From Hyphomicrobium zavarzinii ATCC 27496 (lineage in GTDB: Bacteria > Pseudomonadota > Alphaproteobacteria > Rhizobiales > Hyphomicrobiaceae): 64,000 nucleotides of DNA. The position numbers and the translations under genes are program-made. The stretch lies in NCBI RefSeq assembly GCF_000383415.1, contig NZ_KB911255.1, positions 294,001 through 358,000 on the forward strand, in the 5' to 3' direction. The notes under the pieces are model-generated. The model did no database searches and was not told the DNA's origin. It saw only the letters and a list, made by a program, of their open reading frames with translations. Positions 16,766 to 25,006 of this stretch are shown here, piece by piece (position 1 is the stretch's first letter; every line of letters begins with the position of its first letter).

Positions 16766-18946
16766 ATGGTTTCCACATACCTCTCCTACAAGATGTACAC
16801 CTCCGACCTTTCGAAGAGCGTCGCGCGCACGCTCTCGGATCCGCAGGTGTCGCGGGAGCAGACCTACTATCGCGACAACATCGGCAAGGTTACGTCGGTC
16901 GACGACTTCCTCAAGGATCAGCGTCTCTATTCCTACGCCATGAAGGCGTACGGCCTCGAGGACATGACCTACGCCAAAGCCTTCATGCGGAAGGTTCTGG
17001 AGAGCGATCTCACGGACGACAAGAGCTTCGTGCGCAAGCTCGTAGACCAGCGCTACATCACGTTTGCCAGGGCCTTCAATTTCACGACGACCGGAGATGT
17101 CGCCTCCGGCACGACCATCGCGCAGGACGCTTCGGACGAGGAGGACACTGTCGGGCTTTACTCCGAGCAGCGCGTGCGCAAGGGCGCCGCGGTTGCGGCG
17201 GAGGTCGAATACTATCAGGCCCGCATCGGATCGATCACCACCGCGGATCAGCTCGTTTCGGATTCGCGGCTGTTCTCGTTCGCACTCAAGTCCTTCGGGA
17301 TCGATCCCAGCACCGCGTCCGAGGCAACGATCAAGAAAGTGCTGACGAGCGATCTGTCCGATCCGGACAGCATGGCCAACAAACTCAACGACAGCCGTTA
17401 TCGCGAGCTTGCCGCCGGATTCTCTTTCGAGAGCGACGGGAGCGTTCCGGCGGGCCAGACGGCGCAAACGGCCGCGCAGCGCCGCGACACGATCCTTCTG
17501 CACTATGAAGCCACCGGAAACGGCACCTCGCCTGCCGCCGCGGCATTCAAGTCCCAGGCTTATGCCGAACTGATGGCGGGCGTCACGTCGGTCGACGATG
17601 TGGTCAACGACGATTTCCTGAAGACCTACGCCGCGACCGCCGCGGGGCTGGATCCGATCCTGCTCTCGCCCCTCACCCTGCGCGAGGTTCTGACCAGCGA
17701 TCTTTCCGATCCCGACAGCCTCGCCAATTCGCTGGACAGCTATCGGACGCTGGCAGAGGCCTTCAATTTCAACACCGACGGTACGCTGGACGATGGCGTG
17801 CCGGCGCAGACGGCGGCTCAACTCGATAATTTCGCCGATGGCTATATCGAGAACTACGACAACAAGGTGGTGAGCACCGAGGAGCAGGAGACCAGCTACT
17901 ACAAGCTCGCCATGTCGGAGGTGAAGTCGGTCGACGACCTTCTGGCCAACGCGAAGCTCTACAATTATGCGCTGAAGGCGTTCGATCTGGATCCGACGCA
18001 GGAATCGGCTTCCAAGATCAAGCAAGTGCTGAAGAGCGATCTTTCGAACAGGGACAGCTTCGCCAACAAGCTCGGCGATTCCCGCTATACCGCGCTGGCC
18101 GCCGCCTTCAACTTCGGCACCGATGGCGAGGCTCAGGGCGCCATCCGCGCGCAGATCACTCACTCCAAGTCGGAGACGATCACCCGCTACACCGTCACGC
18201 TCGGCAAGGAGGAGGCCGACCAGGCGCGTGGCAAGACCGAGAGCGAGTACTACAACCAGCAGATCGACACCATCACGTCCGTCGACGAGCTGCTCAAGGA
18301 TACGCGCGTCGTCGCGTACATCAAGAAGGCGTTCGGGTTCGAGAAGGAGAGCATCTCGGATCAAACGCTCAGGCAGATCCTCACGAGCGATCCGTTCGAC
18401 AGCAAGAGTTTCGTGAACAAGGGCGCTAACACCAAGTACCGGGATATGGCGGCTGCCTTCAATTTCGGCGCCGATGGCAAGGCGCAGCGTATCGCGTTGG
18501 GAGAGGCGCAGGACAAGGACGAGCGGATCCGTACTCAGGACATGTACATCCGCCAAACGATGGAAGAGCAGGCGGGCAGCCAGAACGAAGGCGTGCGGCT
18601 TGCGCTCTACTTCCAGCGCAAGGCTTCCAGCATCGTGTCTCCCTACTCCATCCTCGCCGACAAGGCGTTGCTCCAGGTGGTGCTCACGGCGCTGGCATTG
18701 CCCGACAGCATCGCGCAGGCGGAGGTCGACACTCAGGCCAAGGCTATCTCCAAGCGGCTCGACGTTGCCGATTTCAAGGATCCGGCGAAGGTCGAGAAAT
18801 TCCTGGCGCGCTTCACCGCACTCTACGACGTCAACAATCAGCAGACGTCCTCATCGCCGGCTTCCATCCTGCTCGGCCAACAGCAGGGGGGCGTCATCAG
18901 TGACGCGCTCTTAAGTTCGATCCAAGCCACTAAACTTCGCTTCTAG
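16766..18946 (+). CDS. DUF1217 repeat protein (flagellum-associated family)
   Basis: 726 residues with no signal peptide or membrane helix. The protein is built from about six copies of a roughly 75-residue helical unit, at about 30-106, 147-222, 262-335, 385-460, 512-587 and a divergent last one at 631-708. Each of the first five runs YY..IG.ITSVDDLL.D.RLY.YALKAFG, then a conserved VLTSDLSDPDSFANKL-type segment, ending AAAFNF. This is the DUF1217 unit, known from Hyphomicrobiales, where such genes often lie near flagellar rod genes. No flagellar gene is adjacent here. The ATG at 16766 fits the family start (VSTYLSYK). Function is unknown; a secreted or structural flagellar role is inference. 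Confidence 0.85.
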   Translation: MVSTYLSYKMYTSDLSKSVARTLSDPQVSREQTYYRDNIGKVTSVDDFLKDQRLYSYAMKAYGLEDMTYAKAFMRKVLESDLTDDKSFVRKLVDQRYITFARAFNFTTTGDVASGTTIAQDASDEEDTVGLYSEQRVRKGAAVAAEVEYYQARIGSITTADQLVSDSRLFSFALKSFGIDPSTASEATIKKVLTSDLSDPDSMANKLNDSRYRELAAGFSFESDGSVPAGQTAQTAAQRRDTILLHYEATGNGTSPAAAAFKSQAYAELMAGVTSVDDVVNDDFLKTYAATAAGLDPILLSPLTLREVLTSDLSDPDSLANSLDSYRTLAEAFNFNTDGTLDDGVPAQTAAQLDNFADGYIENYDNKVVSTEEQETSYYKLAMSEVKSVDDLLANAKLYNYALKAFDLDPTQESASKIKQVLKSDLSNRDSFANKLGDSRYTALAAAFNFGTDGEAQGAIRAQITHSKSETITRYTVTLGKEEADQARGKTESEYYNQQIDTITSVDELLKDTRVVAYIKKAFGFEKESISDQTLRQILTSDPFDSKSFVNKGANTKYRDMAAAFNFGADGKAQRIALGEAQDKDERIRTQDMYIRQTMEEQAGSQNEGVRLALYFQRKASSIVSPYSILADKALLQVVLTALALPDSIAQAEVDTQAKAISKRLDVADFKDPAKVEKFLARFTALYDVNNQQTSSSPASILLGQQQGGVISDALLSSIQATKLRF

Positions 18947-19268
18947 CTAAAGTTGCGCCGTTGCTCGCGCGGGATCTCCGCTGCTTCTCGCGGAATGGAT
19001 GCCCGCGCGCCCCGGGCAATTCCGAATTCCCGCTTCGCTATCTCATAAGTCATATCCTGCAACGGTTATCCATCATCCTGCAGCGATCCGTATGCTTTCG
19101 AAATGTAAGAAGAAGCTCAGTGAATGGCTGTTTAAATATACAATTTATGGTTGCATAAATGTGTTCTCACCCCTAAGACTTTTTACGAGCAAAGGCCGCT
19201 TCGTGAGATTGTCAGTTTGCTGAACGCAGCGTCGCTGAGGCTCGCTCTCAAGAGCTCGGGGGATCGGC
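18947..19268. other. AT-rich intergenic region
   Basis: No convincing gene. The stretch 19080-19200 is clearly more AT-rich than the surroundings and probably holds the promoter of the GntR gene. A 43-codon frame from ATG 19092 exists but lacks a ribosome binding site and looks accidental. Confidence 0.4.
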
Positions 19269-19991
19269 ATGCCTGATTTGGAAACACGCCTTGCGGCTCG
19301 TCCGCTCTATCTGCAGGTTCGCGACGTTCTCGTTCAACGCATCGTTGTCGGTCACTGGAAGCCGGGTGCTACGCTTCCCAACGAAACACAGCTTGCTCAG
19401 CAGCTCGGTATCAGCATCGGCACAGTGCGGAAGGCGCTGGACCTCATGGAGGTCGAGCGCATCGTCACGCGGCGGCAGGGGCGCGGCACCTTCGTCAACG
19501 ACTATGCGGCTGCTGAAAATACCTTTCCGTTCTCGATGTTCCACGATTTCTCTGGTCACCGTATCTCCGGCCAGAAGCGTGCGCGGTCGGTGACGCGCAT
19601 TCAGGCGTCTGTGCACGAAGCCGAACGGATGGGTGTGCGCAAGGGTGATGAGCTGATCAAGGTCGATCGCGTGCGCGAGCATCAGGGGCAGATCTTCTTG
19701 TCGGAGATCTGTTTACTGCCTGCGAAGCTCTTTTCGCGCATTCCGGAGGATTTCGGCAGCTATCGTCTTTCCGCGCTTGCGCAGCTCAACGCCATTCTCG
19801 TGGGGCGCGCGGACGAGAGCGTGGATATCGTGATGGCGAGTGAGGAGGACGGAGAGAACCTCAATGTTCCGCCCGGCACGCCTCTCCTGCGGCTGGATCG
19901 CCTCATCTACTCGGACCACGAGGATGTGCTCGAGTGGCGGGTGGCGCACTGCTTCATGCGCAATGAACGGTATCTCGTACGCTTCAACTGA
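19269..19991 (+). CDS. GntR/HutC-type transcriptional regulator with UTRA domain
   Basis: 240 residues. The N-terminal winged helix (about 12-78) has YLQVRDVLVQRIVVGHWKPG, then PNETQLAQQLGISIGTVRKAL and the wing RRQGRGTFVND. The remainder fits the UTRA ligand-binding domain of the HutC subfamily, ending with DRLIYSDHEDVLEWRVAHC and RYLVRFN. It acts as a cytoplasmic repressor that releases DNA on binding a small ligand (often a sugar phosphate or histidine derivative); the ligand here is unknown. No metabolic operon is adjacent, so the regulon is elsewhere or it controls the DUF1217 or Tad-like genes; that is open. Confidence 0.9.
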   Translation: MPDLETRLAARPLYLQVRDVLVQRIVVGHWKPGATLPNETQLAQQLGISIGTVRKALDLMEVERIVTRRQGRGTFVNDYAAAENTFPFSMFHDFSGHRISGQKRARSVTRIQASVHEAERMGVRKGDELIKVDRVREHQGQIFLSEICLLPAKLFSRIPEDFGSYRLSALAQLNAILVGRADESVDIVMASEEDGENLNVPPGTPLLRLDRLIYSDHEDVLEWRVAHCFMRNERYLVRFN

Positions 19992-20205
19992 GAGCAAGGC
20001 CGCGTGTCTGGAGATCCGCCGCGGGTGAGTATTCTCCATCCAACAACGGACGGTGGATGCGCGTTCTTCTTTAAATGATGTCCTTCTTCTCTTTAGCAGC
20101 AAAATAAGTTTGTCATGACTTCATCGATGGTTTTCCGTCGATCCGTTATTCGCCGTTTAGCATTAGGCGCCTAGGTTGTGACGCATGTCATGGCGAGGGT
20201 GTGTG

Positions 20206-20643
20206 ATGCGTAATTTTCACAGACGGGTGCGAGATGCGGCGCAAGCCGATGCGGGATCCGCAGCAGTGGAGTTCGCGCTAATTTTTCCGGTGGCGTTGAT
20301 TTTTTTCTGCGGCCTTCTCGCCTACGGGCTCTATTTCGGAGCTGCGCACTCCGTCCAGCAACTCGCCGCCGATGCGGCGCGTGCGTCGGTGAGCGGCCTC
20401 AACGATTCGGAGCGGGCCTCTATCGCGAGTGCGCATGTGGCGGCGAGTGGCGGGGTCTATCCCTTGTTGCGTGCCGACCGCATCGCCGTTGCAGCGCATC
20501 CTCTCGCCGCCGATCCCTCGCAGTTCGAGGTGAGGGTTTCCTTCAACTCGCAGGATCTGCCGATCTGGCTTCTCTCCGGACTGGTTCCGCTGCCGGGAAA
20601 AGTCATCGAGCGAACAGCCGTCATCAAGCGCGGCGGCTATTGA
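20206..20643 (+). CDS. TadE-family pilus assembly protein
   Basis: 145-residue TadE-like pseudopilin. The N-terminal hydrophobic helix carries the class motif GSAAVEFALIFPVALIFF (Glu22 after the processing site, the key residue for prepilin peptidase cleavage), followed by AHSVQQLAADAARASVSGL. It would be processed by a TadV-type peptidase and inserted in the inner membrane or assembled with the Flp pilus. ATG 20206 is preferred because GAGGG precedes it by six bases; an upstream ATG at 20185 adds seven residues. It is the first gene of a two-gene unit with the TadG-like protein. The rest of the tad locus (flp, cpaB-F) is not in the window. Confidence 0.9.
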   Translation: MRNFHRRVRDAAQADAGSAAVEFALIFPVALIFFCGLLAYGLYFGAAHSVQQLAADAARASVSGLNDSERASIASAHVAASGGVYPLLRADRIAVAAHPLAADPSQFEVRVSFNSQDLPIWLLSGLVPLPGKVIERTAVIKRGGY

Positions 20644-20679
20644 CCGCCTTTCTCAGTCCCCCAGGAGGAGGTGCATCCC

Positions 20680-22344
20680 GTGGCCCTCAAATCATTTGCG
20701 AGAAGAATATGCCGTAACCGGCGCGGCTCCATCGGCGTGCTGATGGCGCTGTTTCTCACGGTCAGCGTCGGGTGCTGCGCGATCGCGGTCGATATCGCAT
20801 CGCTCTACCTAGAGCGGCGCACCGCGCAGGGTGTGGCGGACCTCGCCGCAATCGCGGCCGCAGGCGACATTGTGCGCGCCCAGGAGGCCGCGCACGCCAC
20901 GCTTGCGGCAAACGGTTTCAGCGCGATCCGCTCGCTCGATGTGATCAAGGGGCGTTACGAGATGGATCCGGCGCTGTCGCACGAGAGGCGTTTCGAGGCC
21001 GGCAAGCAGCCTTTCAATGCGGTTCGCCTCAATGTGGCGATGGGGGGACAGCTCTATTTCGCGAAGTCGTTCATGCCGGAGCCCGAGATTTCTGTGTCGG
21101 CGATCGGTACTGCGGATGCGCAGGCGACGTTCTCCATCGGCAGCCGATTGGCTTCGGTTCAGGGCGGACTGTCGAATGCCATTCTCGGTGCGTTGCTCGG
21201 CGGCAACGTCTCTCTTTCGGTGATGGACTATCAGGCTCTTCTCAACGGGAACGTCTCGCTGTTGAGCTTTCTCTCGGCGTTGTCGACGGAGGTCGGCGTG
21301 ACGGCGGGGACCTACAGCGACGTGCTCAATGCGAACGCGACGGTGGGACAAGTTCTCTCCGCGTTGGCCAAGGCCGCGGCTTCGAGCGGTCAGTCGCAAG
21401 CAGCTCAAGCGGCAACCGTGCTGCTGGGCCAGGCTAATGCCTCCGTCACGGTGCCATTGCACTCGCTGGTCGATCTCGGACCCCTGGCGCAAGCCGCGGT
21501 CGGACAGCCACAGGCGGGGCTGGCGGCAGACGTCAACGCAATGTCTCTCGTTACGGCGCTTGCTTCGCTCGCCAACGGGAACAAGCAGGTCGCGGTGAAC
21601 CTCGGCACGACCATTCCAGGTCTGCTCAGCCTCAAGGTCGATATCGCCATCGGCGAAGCGGCCCAGCATTCGGGCTGGGTCGCGGTGGGGCAGCCCGGCG
21701 CGATCGTGCGCACGGCGCAGACGCGGCTCCGGCTGCTCGCGGAAGTCGGCGGAAGCGGGATCCTGAGCGGGGTTCGGATCAGGCTGCCTCTGTACCTCGA
21801 GATCGCGAGCGCCGAGGCGCGCTTGAAGAGCCTTGCGTGCACGGGGGGAGCCTCCAACGCGCAAGCGACCGTGGAGGCGCGTCCCGCGGCAGCGAGGGCC
21901 TGGATCGGCGATGTCGCCCCGGGTGGGCTTTCCTCCTTCGGGTCGAGCGTTCCCGTGACGAGCGGCACCATCGTGCAGGCATTGCTGGTGAAGGTAACGG
22001 GGAGCGCTTACACACAGATGAGCAACACGTCGGCGACGGATCTCACTTTCACCATGAGCGATGTGAACGGGCACGTGATAAAGAGCGCGGAGGTTCGCGA
22101 CTTTCTCTCTTCGCTGACCTCGCATCTTTTGCAAACGATGGATCTTCACGTCGACATTCTGGGCCTCGGCGTTGGCCTCTCGGTCTCCGCCGTTAAAGGC
22201 GTGGTTCTTGCGGCGCTGACGCCCGTCACTTCGACGCTCGATGCTCTGCTGGTGCCTCTTCTTCAACTCGTGGGCGTGCGCCTGGGCGAAGTCGATGTGC
22301 AGGTGAACGGTATCCGGTGCGGCGGGGCCGTGCTGGCTGGATAG
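20680..22344 (+). CDS. TadG-like pilus assembly protein
   Basis: About 554 residues. The N-terminal membrane segment RRGSIGVLMALFLTVSVGCCAIAVDIASLYLERRTAQGVADLAAIAAAG is typical of TadG proteins: a helix followed by the VDxA...R...Q..ADAAAL-like motif (here ADLAAIA). The long remainder is extracytoplasmic and rich in Ala, Val, Leu and Ser, with no von Willebrand domain recognised. GTG 20680 is chosen because AGGAG at 20666-20670 lies nine bases before it; the GTG at 20671 is too close to it. It follows the TadE gene by 36 bases. Probably an accessory of Flp pilus biogenesis or adhesion. Confidence 0.85.
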   Translation: MALKSFARRICRNRRGSIGVLMALFLTVSVGCCAIAVDIASLYLERRTAQGVADLAAIAAAGDIVRAQEAAHATLAANGFSAIRSLDVIKGRYEMDPALSHERRFEAGKQPFNAVRLNVAMGGQLYFAKSFMPEPEISVSAIGTADAQATFSIGSRLASVQGGLSNAILGALLGGNVSLSVMDYQALLNGNVSLLSFLSALSTEVGVTAGTYSDVLNANATVGQVLSALAKAAASSGQSQAAQAATVLLGQANASVTVPLHSLVDLGPLAQAAVGQPQAGLAADVNAMSLVTALASLANGNKQVAVNLGTTIPGLLSLKVDIAIGEAAQHSGWVAVGQPGAIVRTAQTRLRLLAEVGGSGILSGVRIRLPLYLEIASAEARLKSLACTGGASNAQATVEARPAAARAWIGDVAPGGLSSFGSSVPVTSGTIVQALLVKVTGSAYTQMSNTSATDLTFTMSDVNGHVIKSAEVRDFLSSLTSHLLQTMDLHVDILGLGVGLSVSAVKGVVLAALTPVTSTLDALLVPLLQLVGVRLGEVDVQVNGIRCGGAVLAG

Positions 22345-22380
22345 ATGGATCGCGAGTGGCGCGAGGCCAGAGATCGCCGC

Positions 22381-24876
22381 TCAGACTTCCTGTCCGCGCT
22401 CGCTCAGCACGCGATTGATCGCTCGTGCCAGCTCTTCCTGCCGGTAGGGCTTCGAAAGACGGAACAGATCCGGCATGGCGTTTTCCGGCAGGTCGGCCCA
22501 GCCCGTTGCCAGAATGATCGGCATGTCGGGCCGTTGCTCGCGGATTTTCGCAACGAGCTCTATGCCTGTCATGCCGGGCATGGCCTGATCGGTGATCACG
22601 ATGTCGACGGGTGCGCCGGAGTCGAGAACGGTGAGTGCCTTTCGGCCGGACGAGACCTCAATGGTGCGATAGCCGAGATCCTCGAGCATGGCGACGGTGC
22701 CCATGGATACGAGCGGATCGTCGTCGACAACGAGGACCTGGCATTCCTTGACGGCCTCGTACATATCGGGCTCGGGCGGCGAGGGGAGGGTCGCTTCACC
22801 GTCGGATGCGGGTATCCATACGCTCACGGTGGTGCCTTTGCCGACCTCGCTCTCGATTTTCATGGACCCGCCGGATTGTGCGGCCAGGCCTTGCACCATG
22901 GAGAGTCCCAGTCCGGTTCCCTTGCCGATGCCTTTGGTCGTGAAGAACGGCTCTATGGCGCGGCGCAGCGTATCGGCGTCCATGCCGGTGCCCGTATCCG
23001 TGACCTCAATCAACACGAAACGGCCGGGTTTGAGCTCGGTGCCCGGCAGGCTCTGCGTCACGATCTCGTCGCTGATCTCGATGGTCAGCGATCCGCCGCT
23101 CGGCATGGCGTCGCGGGCGTTGAGTGCAAGATTGAAGAGGGCGAGCTCGAATTGTGTGGGATCGACGGTCGCCATCGTGCGGTCGCTATGTAATCTCGTC
23201 GTAATGGCGATGGAGGGGCCGATCGAACGGCGAAGAAGCTCGGTCATTCCGGCGATAAGCTTCTGAATGTCGACGGTTTCGGGCTTAAGGTCCTGCCTGC
23301 GCGCGAACGTCAGAAGGCGCTGTGTGAGGGAGGCGCCCCGTTCGGCCGCGCTCAAGGCATTGTCGAGCAGCCGTTTCGATTGCGGCTCGGCGGGAAGCTT
23401 CTTTTCGAGCAGGCGAAGGCTCGAGATGATGGCGGCGAGCAGGTTGTTGAAGTCGTGCGCGACGCCCCCCGTCACTTGTCCGATGGTTTCCATCTTCTGG
23501 GCCTGGGCGAGCTGATCGCGCGCTTTCTCCAAGGCGAGCATCGCTTCGCGCTTTTCCGTCACGTCCCGCGTGATCTTGCCGAAGCCGACGATGTTGCCGT
23601 GGGAATCGTGGATGGCGTCGATCACGACGTTGGCCCAGAAGCGCGTTCCATCCTGGCGCTGCCGCCAGCCTTCGCCTTCGTAGCGTCCCTCGCGGGCGGC
23701 CGTTTTCAGGGCTGTGCCGGGGAGATCGATCGCCTTGTCCTCGGGCGTGTAGAACATGCTCACGTGCTTACCGAGCGCCTGCTCGCGGGTGTATTGCTTG
23801 ATGCGGGCGGCGCCTGCGTTCCAGCTCACGATGCGGCCCTGCGGGTCGAGCATGAAGATGGCGTAGTCGTGAATGCCGTTGATCAGGCGCTGGAGCTGAT
23901 CTTCGCTCTCACGCAGGCCGGTATCGCCGTCCTTTGCCTCGCTGGCACCGCTCGTCTCCTCGTAGTCCGCGAGAGCCAACTTCTGCTCGTTGGGCTTGGC
24001 GCGCCTCTCGGCGGACAAGGCGAGGCTCGGAAGTGCGATGCTGGCCAGGAAGACGAGTCCGGTCAGCAGGGCATTGTTGAGAAAGAGGGGGCTCAAGGCG
24101 TTGCTTCCGGCGAGCGTGGCCCAAATCATGCCGGTGGCGAGAACGAGCGCCACGGCGGCGGTATTGCGTGGGCTCTGGTAGAGCGCGGCCCACAGAAGCG
24201 GGATGAGGGCGATGAACGCCAGGAGCCCGCGATCGAGCCACGCCGCCAATGCCGGGCTGAAGGCGATGACGCCTGCCAGGAAGGCGATCGCCAGGATTTG
24301 CAGCAGCGGACGAAGCTCACCCGATGCCAGGGGGTCGCGCAGGAAGAGGACGATAGCCGGCGCGACGAGCACTGCGCCGGCAAGATTGCCGAGCCACCAT
24401 GTCAACCAAAGCGAGGGGGCTGATTGCGAAAGCGTGCCCTCTGCAACTTGGAGCGCGCCCACGCCAACGGTTGCGCTGATGGGGGTCGAGATTAGAGCGA
24501 CGACGAGCGCGAAGACGGCAATGCCCGGGGCGGTGTCGAAGGTGCGGATGCCACCGGAGAAGCGATTGATGAGGAGCCCGGCGGCGATGGCTTCGAGCGT
24601 ATTGCCGGCGGCGATAGCGAGGGACGGCGCCACGGTGCCGGTGGTGGTAAAGTCGGCGAGGAAGGCCGCGACAAAGATCGCGGGCGAAATTCTCAAGCCC
24701 CATATCAGGATAGCAGCCAGAGCCAAGCCCGCCGCCGGCCAGATGGCGCTGGCGCTCGGATGTGCCGCTGCAAGCAGCATTCCGCCCTTAGCCAGCAGGA
24801 AATAGGTGATGCCCACCCCAACCTGGTCAAGTGCACGGGCGGAGCCAGTCGTCAACGCGATCTCACTTGAATTCAT
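22381..24876 (-). CDS. MASE1-PAS hybrid sensor histidine kinase
   Basis: 831-residue membrane sensor with a built-in receiver. Domains in order: MASE1 membrane sensor (about 20-300, 8-10 helices), PAS (about 330-440, NGIHDYAIFMLDPQGRIVSWNAG), HisKA with phosphoacceptor His474 in GVAHDFNNLL, HATPase (N box near Asn586, G1 DTGTGMD, G2 GKGTGLGLSMVQG) and a C-terminal receiver (710-831, acidic DDD 718-720, phosphoacceptor Asp763 in DIVITDQAMPGM). All catalytic residues are intact. The signal is unknown; MASE1 is thought to sense small molecules at the membrane. No separate response regulator gene is adjacent, so phosphotransfer is expected to a distant partner. Convergent with the TadG gene, 36 bases apart. 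Confidence 0.93.
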   Translation of the reverse strand: MNSSEIALTTGSARALDQVGVGITYFLLAKGGMLLAAAHPSASAIWPAAGLALAAILIWGLRISPAIFVAAFLADFTTTGTVAPSLAIAAGNTLEAIAAGLLINRFSGGIRTFDTAPGIAVFALVVALISTPISATVGVGALQVAEGTLSQSAPSLWLTWWLGNLAGAVLVAPAIVLFLRDPLASGELRPLLQILAIAFLAGVIAFSPALAAWLDRGLLAFIALIPLLWAALYQSPRNTAAVALVLATGMIWATLAGSNALSPLFLNNALLTGLVFLASIALPSLALSAERRAKPNEQKLALADYEETSGASEAKDGDTGLRESEDQLQRLINGIHDYAIFMLDPQGRIVSWNAGAARIKQYTREQALGKHVSMFYTPEDKAIDLPGTALKTAAREGRYEGEGWRQRQDGTRFWANVVIDAIHDSHGNIVGFGKITRDVTEKREAMLALEKARDQLAQAQKMETIGQVTGGVAHDFNNLLAAIISSLRLLEKKLPAEPQSKRLLDNALSAAERGASLTQRLLTFARRQDLKPETVDIQKLIAGMTELLRRSIGPSIAITTRLHSDRTMATVDPTQFELALFNLALNARDAMPSGGSLTIEISDEIVTQSLPGTELKPGRFVLIEVTDTGTGMDADTLRRAIEPFFTTKGIGKGTGLGLSMVQGLAAQSGGSMKIESEVGKGTTVSVWIPASDGEATLPSPPEPDMYEAVKECQVLVVDDDPLVSMGTVAMLEDLGYRTIEVSSGRKALTVLDSGAPVDIVITDQAMPGMTGIELVAKIREQRPDMPIILATGWADLPENAMPDLFRLSKPYRQEELARAINRVLSERGQEV

Positions 24877-25006
24877 TGGGATGCCTCAGGAGCGAGACAT
24901 TCGCACTAAATTCCGGACCGCGAAAACGGTTCCTGCCTTTCACAACTATTTCTTTGCGCGCTGGCTCGGGGATCCCGCGGCTCGAACCCGGGCTTTGCGC
25001 GAGGGC

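Noticed and set aside
16637-18556. Long open frame (about 639 codons) on the minus strand opposite the DUF1217 protein gene
   Set aside because: It mirrors the plus-strand gene, whose repeat structure is clearly protein-like. GC-rich codon bias keeps the antisense frame free of stops, and the antisense protein has no recognisable domain.
19092-19223. 43-codon frame in the AT-rich gap before the GntR gene
   Set aside because: No ribosome binding site and no recognisable pattern; its codon use is AT-rich unlike the rest of the window.
20809-22266. Minus-strand frame (about 485 codons) opposite the TadG-like gene
   Set aside because: Arg/His-rich antisense product without homology features; the plus-strand start, ribosome binding site and membrane helix are convincing.
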